64,000 nt of DNA from CADEED01 sp043747835 (GTDB lineage: Bacteria; Pseudomonadota; Gammaproteobacteria; Steroidobacterales; Steroidobacteraceae), in NCBI GenBank assembly GCA_043747835.1, contig JAYTOK010000113.1, positions 1 through 64,000 of the forward strand. The letters are read 5' to 3'. The notes below the pieces were generated by a model, which ran no database searches, had not been told where the DNA came from, and saw nothing but the letters and a program-made list of their open reading frames with translations. The position numbers and the translations under genes are program-made. Shown piece after piece: positions 26,833 through 35,300 of this stretch (positions are counted from its first letter, which is position 1; each line of letters begins with the position of its first letter).

Positions 26833-29800
26833 CGCAACACCAACAAGGCGACTTCGACGCCGAGCACGCCGACGCCGTTCGTCGATGTGACACCCGTCGC
26901 CGGGCGAACGACATTGTCCACGCGCGTGCCGAAGTCCTCGACGCAGCGCATCGCGCTCACATACCCCTCGTTGCGGTATCCGGTGCTGCCGATGAAGCGC
27001 TTCACGTAGTTGGCAAAGTCGTTCGTGGTCAGTTGCGTGAGCGTGCGTCGCCAGTTGCCGCCGTTGTGCGCACGCGCCACGCGCGCGGCATTCTCTTCTT
27101 CGGTCGCATTGGGGTAGGCGCCGATCGCCGCGGTGAGATTGGCCAGCATCAATGCCTCCGACATCACGGTGAAGCGGTCGTAGTTCGTGAAGATTCCGTG
27201 CAGAGCGGTTTGCAGCGCAGCGTTCGAATAGATCGCCTGCGTCACGATCCCCGCGCGCGCGTCGTTGGTGAGATTGAGGCCGTTCGAATTGCGGATCGGT
27301 ACGGTGCGCATGCGCACCATGTCTTCGTACTCCTGTTCGCCGAGACCGGTGTTCGTCGTGAACGTCGTGCGCGCCGCGGCGCTCAGCGCATCCCACGTGC
27401 CGGCCGCTTCTAGATAGTTCTCGTAGTCGGCCTCCGTCAACGGCGTGTTCGCCGTGAGCCAGGCCTGCTGTTGCGCGGGCGTCATCGCCTGCCACGCCGT
27501 CGCGTTCGTGCCCGCCGCGGTCACCGCGGTGACGCCATCGAAATGCGTGCCCGCGTTGTTGCCGCGTGTCTGCGCTGCCTGCAGATCCGCCAGCGTGACG
27601 TTGCCGAGCCCGAGGAATGTCCGGTCCGTCGCGCTGAACGAGTTCCAGTTGTTGATGAGCTCGCCGACCAGTGTCGCCAGCGTGAACTGTGAGCGCCCGT
27701 ACGACGGCACGTAGAACGTGCCGGTGGCGGGCGGCGTGTTGCGTGCGAGGCAGCGCACGGCCGTGCAGTAGTACTTGATGCCTGGGCAGCCGTTGGCGCA
27801 TTGATTGCCCATGCGTCCGGTCTCGTTGATCTCGGCCGCGGCTTCGTAGCGGCGGATGCGGCGCTGCTCCAGTCCTGCCGCTGTCGCCGCTGTCGAACCC
27901 GCGCCGCAGGCGAGCAATCGCTGCGGACGTGCGGCAGCGTCGGCGGTGGCGGGCGTGATCGACGTCTCCTCGGTTGCGAACGGGATCGGCGGCATCCATG
28001 GCGCGGGATCGTCGGTGCAGGCCACGCGCTGCACGGCGGTCTGCGTCAGGAACTGCAGCAGTCGCGTCGCATTGTCGTCGTCGACGTTGTCGATGGTGAA
28101 CTGCGGGACGCTGACGAGCTGGTTCGTCGTGTCGTAGTGGTTCAGGAAATCCGTGACGAGGGTCGAGGCGCCGTTCCACGACAAAGAACGTCCGTCGGCG
28201 CTCAGCGTGCCGCCGCGCGTGCCATTGATGAAATTTCCGCCCCGCTCGAACAGCAGTTGCGTGCCGTTGGCCGCGTACTGATTGCGAAGCTGGCCCAGCA
28301 CGCTCGCGTCACCGCCAGCCTGGATGTCCTCGATCACGAACGCCCAGCGCGCGGTGTTGAAGCCGCGGTTGTTCACCGTGAGCCGCGCGTTGGCACCGGT
28401 GCCGGTGCGATCGAGCACGGCGTAGTACGTGATGCGCGCCGCGCCATCCGGATCGACGTACACGTCGGGACGCGCACCGGCGAAGATCGTCGTGTCGAGC
28501 AGCAGCGAGGCGTCGAAGCCGAAGCTGTCGGAGACACCGGCAGGGTCGGGGCTGATGAAGCGGCGCGACGCCGGATCGTAAAAACGCGCGACCTGGTAGT
28601 AGAGACCCGTCTCGTCGTCCGCGTACTGTCCGATCATGCGCAGCCGCGGATCGAACTCGCCGGCGACGTACCCGCGCGTCTCCTCGCCGAACACGTCGAG
28701 CCGCAGCGAGTGCACCACGGGATCGGCAGCGGACGCCTTCCCCGCGGCAACGACGCGCAGCAGCGCGCCGCGTTCGTCCGTCTCGAGGGCGAATAGTTCG
28801 GAGTGGCGCGAGCGGGACGAAACCAGCGCCGCGAAGCGATTCGCGGGCGCACGCTCGAAACGGCGCCATGCGATGGGCGTGAGTCCGTTGTGCACGAACT
28901 CGTCGGTGACGCGGCCCTCTTCGTCGGTCACGGCAACGAGCCGTGTGCCGTCGTAGAAGAAGAATTGCGTGCTCTCGCCGCCCTGCGCGTCGAAGGTCCG
29001 CTTTTGAACGCGGCGGCCGCGCGCGTCGTAGCCGTAGCGCGCGACGAGGCGTTTCGTCGCGGCATCGCGCACCTCGCGCAACCGCGCCGCGACATCCCAC
29101 GCGAGCGAGAAATGGCCACGGTGCGTTCGCATTTCGCGCGGCAGGCCCGCCGCGTCCAGCGTGGCGATATCGACTCTGGCGGCCCCCGCCGCGAATCGGC
29201 GCGCGAGTACGTCGTCGAGTTCCGCTGCCGCCGCCGCGCCGGCTTCGTCGGCTTCGTCGGCGCCAACGGGTGTCGCACCCAGCGCCGCGTCCGTGACATA
29301 CGACGCACGTTGCACGGGCACGGCGAGCTCGAGGCTCGCGTCGTCCTCCGTCGACAATCCGCCTGACAGGGAGGCGGTCACGACGCGCAATTCTTCCGGT
29401 GAAGACGGCAGCTGGTATTCGGCGCGTTCGCCCGAGGGCATCCGAATGGCGCGCAGCTCGCCGGCGGCACTCCACTCGAATTCCTGCGCAAGCGTCACTT
29501 CGTGCGACTTTCGCGCGATGCGCAGCTCGTGCCGCTCGAGCGCGCCGGTCGCGGCATAGTTGTAACGATCGACGCGTTCGCCATCCGCGTCCACCACTCG
29601 CGTGCGCGCGAGGCGCGATCCGGACCACTCGAAGTGCACGACCTCGTCGTACGCCCGCGAGAGACCCGAGCGGCTCAACCGCTCCAGGCGCCCCGCGGCG
29701 TCGTAGCGCAGCGAGGTCGCGGCGCCACGCGCGTCCACCACGCGCACCAGCCGATCCGCCTCATCATGCGTGGCGATTTGCCAGCCCTGGTCCGGATTGC

Positions 29801-31745
29801 GGATGGCGACGACGCGGCCGAAGTCGTCGATCAACCGCGCCACGGCGCGAGTCTGCGTGGCGGCGGCGAGAACCTCGTTCTGCGCCACGCTGCCCGCGTT
29901 GCCAAAGCCAAGCGCTAGCCCACGGTAGTGAGTCGGCCGCGACCACGTGTCGACCGCCGCGCGTACGACGCCGACCGGAGCCGTCTGGAATGTCGCGTTG
30001 GCAACGGCGGGAACCGCCGCGGCCTCCGGCGCCGACACACGCTCGCCACCGGGCGAGACGCGCGCCGTGAGCGAGCCGTTCGCGGCGTACTCGAACTCGA
30101 TGATGTCGCTGTCCGACGGCGTCGCGGTGCGTCCGTTCGGCAGCGGTCCGTCGATGCGCTGCAGACGCGAGCGGCCGTCGTGCGTCTCGTATTCATACGT
30201 CGTCCGCCGCGCGACGAATCGCAGCGGACGATCCGGCTGCGGCACGTAGCCGGATTCCGTGATGCCGACGAGCTGGTATCCGCCACTGGCGTCGTGCGCG
30301 TACGCCATCGAAAGCATCGACTGCAGTCCACGCGCGACGCTCGGACGACGCACGCGCACGGGGAAGTCGTGACCGGCCGCGTCGTCGTATTCGAACTTGC
30401 GCAGCAACAGTCGTTCGCCATTGACGGCGCGCGCATGAACCATCCACAGGCGGCCGCGCGCGTCATAGCGGAATTCTTCGGCGACGCCGGGCTTGCCCGT
30501 CGCATCGAGCGGGAGGCGCGCGATCACGCGGCCGTCGGCGCCGTATTCGTAGCGCGTATTCGTCGCGGCGCAGTCGCGGCAACCGGCGCCCGTGGACTCG
30601 ACGATGCGCGAATCGGCGGTGCCGATCGCGGGCATCCAGCGGTAGTGAGTCACTTTGCCGTCGGCGTGGTGCAGCCGCGTCTCGCTCAGCCTTCCCACGC
30701 TCGCCAGGTATTCGAACCGCAACGGCGCGCCGTTCTCGTCGCGCGTCCGAACTGCGCGGCCCGCGATGTCGTAACCGTATTCGCCCAGGATTTTTTTATC
30801 GGGACCGACGATGCGCGTGAGGCGCGTGCCGCCCGATTCGTATTCGTACTTCGTGGCGCTGCCATCGGGCAGGCGGACTTCGTCGAGCCGGCCCGAGTCG
30901 TCATAGCCGTAACGGATCTCGGGACCCGCGGACATCACGACCGAGCGCAGGCTGCCCGCAGGGCCCGTGAGCTGCGTCGCGCGATCGGTACCGAAGACCT
31001 GCAGCCGCTCCGCGCCATCATCCCAATACGTGAAGCGCAGCAACTTGCCCGCGGACCCGCGCAACTGCGAGAGACGTCCGGCGCGATCGAACTCCACCTC
31101 GAGGCGCGCACCGCCCGCATCGCGCACGATGCGAGGCCGGCCCAGGCCATCGAACGAAACGCGCCGTCCGTCCAGCCAGCGCCAGGTCCATGGGCTCAAC
31201 GAGCCCGGATCCGAGCGCGGCCCCGGAGTTCCGGCGAGTTGTTTGCGCAGGCTCGCGATATCGGCAACGCTCTCTTCGATGACCCCGTAGCCCGCCGGCC
31301 GCGAGAGGTAGCGTCGCGCGCCATCGTGCGACGCGACGTCGGGCACGAAGTGGAGGATCCGTCCATCGGCCTGCGTGATCTGGATGGTGGTGCTCGTGGC
31401 ATCGCCGCGCTTTTCGGCGCGCTGCAATCGCGTGTCGAAACTGTGGGTCCAGCCGGGACCGAGGGAATGTTTCGCGTTGTTGGCGCTGTTGTAGTGGCGA
31501 CGGAACGACAGCGAAAGATCGCCTTCGCCCGGCACGTCGACAGCCACCTGGTATTTGTTGCCGCTGGTGACGTCGATGGGATTGCCCGCGCCGGTGTTGC
31601 CGTTGACGCCGCCCTGACTCACCGTATCGCCGATGCCGCAGGGATCGCCAGCCGTACATTGCTGCGCATGGGCCGGGTGCGGCAGGCACGCGAGCGTGCC
31701 AGACAGCGCCAGCGCGGCCACGCGCACCATCGTCAGTTTCTTCAT
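26829..31745 (-). CDS. RHS polymorphic toxin 2 with unrecognised C-terminal domain
   Basis: 1638 residues from ATG 31745 (CGGAG ribosome site). Signal peptide MKKLTMVRVAALALSGTLAC...AHA, then the same N-terminal module as the other two RHS proteins (AGNPIDVTSGNKYQVAVDVP, RRHYNSANN, GPGWTHSFDTRL), RHS repeats, the shared GAGCRDC motif, and the RHS core end RFYDPASRRFISPDPAG. The C-terminal 510 or so residues are not a family I know. They contain CANGCPGIKYYC, MTPAQQQAWL, and a distal helical part with VARAHNGGNWRRT and FANYVKRFIGSTGYRNEGYV. The last part faintly recalls phage-type muramidase ends, which would fit a periplasmic immunity partner, but this is weak. Confidence 0.85.
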   Translation of the reverse strand: MKKLTMVRVAALALSGTLACLPHPAHAQQCTAGDPCGIGDTVSQGGVNGNTGAGNPIDVTSGNKYQVAVDVPGEGDLSLSFRRHYNSANNAKHSLGPGWTHSFDTRLQRAEKRGDATSTTIQITQADGRILHFVPDVASHDGARRYLSRPAGYGVIEESVADIASLRKQLAGTPGPRSDPGSLSPWTWRWLDGRRVSFDGLGRPRIVRDAGGARLEVEFDRAGRLSQLRGSAGKLLRFTYWDDGAERLQVFGTDRATQLTGPAGSLRSVVMSAGPEIRYGYDDSGRLDEVRLPDGSATKYEYESGGTRLTRIVGPDKKILGEYGYDIAGRAVRTRDENGAPLRFEYLASVGRLSETRLHHADGKVTHYRWMPAIGTADSRIVESTGAGCRDCAATNTRYEYGADGRVIARLPLDATGKPGVAEEFRYDARGRLWMVHARAVNGERLLLRKFEYDDAAGHDFPVRVRRPSVARGLQSMLSMAYAHDASGGYQLVGITESGYVPQPDRPLRFVARRTTYEYETHDGRSRLQRIDGPLPNGRTATPSDSDIIEFEYAANGSLTARVSPGGERVSAPEAAAVPAVANATFQTAPVGVVRAAVDTWSRPTHYRGLALGFGNAGSVAQNEVLAAATQTRAVARLIDDFGRVVAIRNPDQGWQIATHDEADRLVRVVDARGAATSLRYDAAGRLERLSRSGLSRAYDEVVHFEWSGSRLARTRVVDADGERVDRYNYAATGALERHELRIARKSHEVTLAQEFEWSAAGELRAIRMPSGERAEYQLPSSPEELRVVTASLSGGLSTEDDASLELAVPVQRASYVTDAALGATPVGADEADEAGAAAAAELDDVLARRFAAGAARVDIATLDAAGLPREMRTHRGHFSLAWDVAARLREVRDAATKRLVARYGYDARGRRVQKRTFDAQGGESTQFFFYDGTRLVAVTDEEGRVTDEFVHNGLTPIAWRRFERAPANRFAALVSSRSRHSELFALETDERGALLRVVAAGKASAADPVVHSLRLDVFGEETRGYVAGEFDPRLRMIGQYADDETGLYYQVARFYDPASRRFISPDPAGVSDSFGFDASLLLDTTIFAGARPDVYVDPDGAARITYYAVLDRTGTGANARLTVNNRGFNTARWAFVIEDIQAGGDASVLGQLRNQYAANGTQLLFERGGNFINGTRGGTLSADGRSLSWNGASTLVTDFLNHYDTTNQLVSVPQFTIDNVDDDNATRLLQFLTQTAVQRVACTDDPAPWMPPIPFATEETSITPATADAAARPQRLLACGAGSTAATAAGLEQRRIRRYEAAAEINETGRMGNQCANGCPGIKYYCTAVRCLARNTPPATGTFYVPSYGRSQFTLATLVGELINNWNSFSATDRTFLGLGNVTLADLQAAQTRGNNAGTHFDGVTAVTAAGTNATAWQAMTPAQQQAWLTANTPLTEADYENYLEAAGTWDALSAAARTTFTTNTGLGEQEYEDMVRMRTVPIRNSNGLNLTNDARAGIVTQAIYSNAALQTALHGIFTNYDRFTVMSEALMLANLTAAIGAYPNATEEENAARVARAHNGGNWRRTLTQLTTNDFANYVKRFIGSTGYRNEGYVSAMRCVEDFGTRVDNVVRPATGVTSTNGVGVLGVEVALLVLR

Positions 31746-31797
31746 CAGCCGTTTCTCCGGAAGACCGGCGACCGTGGCGGCGCGCCTGGCCACCGAA

Positions 31798-32325
31798 CTA
31801 CCAATCGCCGCCACGACGCAGCTCCTTGGAACCCACCGTATCCTCGCGCCGCCACTCCACCAACCGCCAACGCAGCGTCGCCGGTTCGATGCCGCCGGCC
31901 ACGCCGATGTGCAGGTGATAGTTCTTGCCGCTGCGGATCATCTGACGGACGTCAGCCGGGATCTCCTTCGTCAGATCGAAGTAGTAAGGACCGACCTGAT
32001 CTCCCTTCTGCATCTCCTGACCGGGCTTCGGTGGCAGACGCCAGGTCACGGCAATGCGATCCGGCATGCGATGCCCGCTATCGGGCAGATTGGTGACGCC
32101 GCCGAAACTCCATCCTTCGGCACCCACTGGCAGCGCGATGAGAAAGGACGCAACGAAAAGTGTCGTGCTCGTCTTCGCGCCATCATTGGCCGCGAACATG
32201 CGTGCGTCTTCGATTTCATGATCGGAGCTGCGATTCCAGACTGCGTACGTCACGAAATCCCCGCCGTGCGAGCATGCGCTCTGCAGGAACCCCGCGCAGA
32301 CGGCGAGCACGCTCTTGCGAATCAT
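31798..32325 (-). CDS. DUF2931-family lipoprotein, probable immunity to the RHS-Tle1 lipase
   Basis: 175 residues from ATG 32325. MIRKSVLAVCAGFLQSAC is a lipoprotein signal (Cys18). The mature protein has the DUF2931 pattern: WSFGGVTNLPDSG, MPDRIAVTWRLPP, YYFDLTKEIPADVRQMI, YHLHIGVAGGIEPATLRW. DUF2931/DUF3304 lipoproteins neighbour Tle1 phospholipases in type VI loci and neutralise them in the periplasm. The gene overlaps the RHS-Tle1 stop codon by ATGA. An internal hydrophobic stretch (TTLFVASFLIALPVG) after the lipobox is odd and may be a second membrane-associated segment. Confidence 0.82.
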   Translation of the reverse strand: MIRKSVLAVCAGFLQSACSHGGDFVTYAVWNRSSDHEIEDARMFAANDGAKTSTTLFVASFLIALPVGAEGWSFGGVTNLPDSGHRMPDRIAVTWRLPPKPGQEMQKGDQVGPYYFDLTKEIPADVRQMIRSGKNYHLHIGVAGGIEPATLRWRLVEWRREDTVGSKELRRGGDW

Positions 32326-35300
32326 GGACACGCAGCCGGCAAGGGCATGAAGTTGCCGTACTGAGAGGTGATCCATCGCAGGTACTCGCACATACGCACG
32401 TCTCCGATACGGGTGTCGTTACCGCCCCAGGTCAGCGATCGCCGATCGTAAAAGCGTTCCGCCGCCGCGGTTGTCATGCCGAATCGCAGCTCGAGCTCCG
32501 GCATCCGTGTCCACGCCATGCTCGTGTTCTGACGATCACCGGTGCCGCGAAAGCGCGCATGACGCGTGTCGTTGCGATCGTCGAAGGTGGACCATATGTA
32601 GGAGCGGCGCGGATCGTGAACGATCGGACTCGTGACCTCGCGCAAGTCCGGCGGCAGTGCCCTCATCGTGACTCCAGCCGCGGCCGCCTGTTGGAACATC
32701 CAGTTCAGTGCGACGTCGGAGAGATCGCCGCCATCGTATCCCTCGCCGCTGGACGCGTCACCGTTATAGCCGCCGCCGATGTCAGAGTGCGCGCCGACAA
32801 AACCTCGCTCGACGCGATTCGACCGGAAGTCACCCGAGCCGCCGAGCGACGCCTGCGACGGATTGATCAGCTCAACGGGGAATTCCCCACGGTGCTCATT
32901 CATCGCCACGGCGTGTGCGACGTAGTCGACTTCCTCCGGGATGACCATTCGAAACGGGTTTCCAAACCACGTGTCGGTATTTCGAGCCAGCACGCTCTCG
33001 AACAGCGCCATCATCCGCAGGTTCAGGGTTACGCATCCACCGAAGCGCCGATCGTAGTAGCCCTCCTCGACGCGATCCAGAACCCGGTTGACCCACTCGC
33101 GTGCGGTCGCCGCACCTCGACTGAATCCTACCGTATCGATGTCGATGACCAGAGGTGCGGCACCTAGCAACGGCGGAAGACCGGCCTGACGGCGGCGACT
33201 CTCTTCCCAACCCACATAGCCGTCGAGGTACTGGTCCAGAAAATCGAGTCCGCGATTGACGCGCTCGCGTAGCGCTCTCGAGAAAGCGCCGCCAGTCACG
33301 AAATTATCCCCAAAGCCACCTTCGGTGCCCACGCCATTGACGTAGTAAGTCCTGCCGTTGATTCCGGCTGCGCGGTCGTAGTCGTTGAACGACGCGTAGT
33401 GGTCGGCGAAATGAAAGACGTTCGTCCGATCGTTGAGGTGGTTCGCCGTGCCATCGAACGGAAACAGGACGAGACCCATTGGATCCGCGTTCAGAATCGG
33501 ATCGTGATTCACGTACGCGAACGGCTGCGTGAGTTCCCGGCCGCCGCGCAGGTTGGGCAACGGGCCCAGCGGATCGGGCTCGAGATACTGTCCGCGCGCC
33601 GGGTCGTAGGTTCGCAAATAGTTGTCGTGCCAGCCGGTCTCCACGTCGTAGTACTGCCCCGGCAGCCGCAAATTCAGTGTGAACTGGCGGCCGCCGTGCT
33701 CGAGGCCGCGTCGCTGCCCACGAATGGCGCCGTAGGCGAGATACTCGGGGCTCCAGACGATGCGGGCCGCGGCATCCGTCGCGCCGATGGGCGTACCGAT
33801 CTCGTTGGCGTGTAGATAGTTGACGCGCGTTTCGTCGCCGAACGTGGACGTCCACGCCCCGCGCAACCGCGCGCCCATCCAGCCGAACACGCCGGGCTCG
33901 CCTTCGTCCGCCGCTGGCTGGCGATCGAGCGTCCGTGGCTCGTCGTAGTCGAGGACGGCGACCGGCACGTCGTGCGCATACACATAACGCCGTGCGATGC
34001 GCTGCGGCTCATCGAGCGACGATTCGCCGACGAGCCGGTTGTTCAGGTAGAAAAACGACATCGTGGCCGATTCGCCGCCGGCGCCGAACACTGTCTTGGC
34101 GATGCGCTCCCCGAACGCATTGTGCGTGTACCTCGCGACGAGGCGGTCGCCGGCGCGCACCTCGGCGAGACGCCGGTCGGGGCTGTAACGCAGCTCGCGC
34201 GTGCCCATCATCGAAGGGACGCGCGTCGGCAAACCGCCCGCTTCGCGTTCGATTGCGCCGGCATCGAATTTGCGTGTGGCGCCGTCGACGTCTCGCGCCA
34301 GCAGGTCGCCGCCGCGGTTGTACGCGAAGAACTGGTTCCGGCCTTCGGTCTTGCCGGCAGCAATGAGCAGGCGCCCGAAGTCGTCGTATGCCAATGCGGT
34401 CCGCTCGCCGTTCTCGGTCCGGCTCAGTAGTTTGCCGCGCCCGTCGAACTCGAGCTGCGCGGAGAACAGCACTCGCGAGGCGTCGCCGGCACGCGCCTCG
34501 GGGAACCACGACCAGCTCCCGCGGTTCGCCGTCGTCGTCAGCGGCGGCGCGCGGTACTCGAAGCCTTCGAGGCGGCCGTCCTTCCCCAGGGTGCCCGTGT
34601 AGGTCACACCATTGCCGAAACTGAAGCCGCGCTTGCTATCGCCAACCAGCAGCTTCGTGGCGCTGCCGAGTTCGTTCCAGTAGGTGATCGACGTCAGCGT
34701 ATCGCCCACGCCCCAGGTGTATTCGAGACGCCCGCCTTCGGGCAAGCGGTGCTCGATGAGACGATCGGACGAGTCGTAACCAAAGCGCTCCGTGTAGCGG
34801 AGGTTCCCGCCGCCCGCCAGCTTGCGCATCACGGTACGCGCGGCGATGCGACCCTGAGCATCACGCGCGTTGCGCACGGACTCGTTTGCCTCGTCGAGCG
34901 AAGCGAGCGTCGCGCCGACGTATGAAAGGCGCGTTTCGCGTCTCGACCCTCCATCGGTGGAGCGGTGCAGGACGACGCGTCCCAGCGCGTCGCGTTGATA
35001 GACCCACACCGTGCCATCGGCGAAGCGCCGTTCGATCACGCGATCGGCCGCGTCGTAGACGTAGCGCTCCTCGCCAGTAGCGCTGGTGCTCACTGCAAGC
35101 ATGCGGCCGAAGTCGTCGACGCTGAGGTCGGTGCGGCCCCAGCCGCGGCCGGATTCGAATTCGTCGCGTCGCTGCGCTTCGATGGCTGGTGGCGAGTCTG
35201 CCGACCCATCGACCGCCTTCTGCGAAGTCGGCGGCCGCAGCCAGCGCGCTACGCCGCGGTTCGAGATCATCGCGATCGACGCGCCGGGACCGCCGTACGC

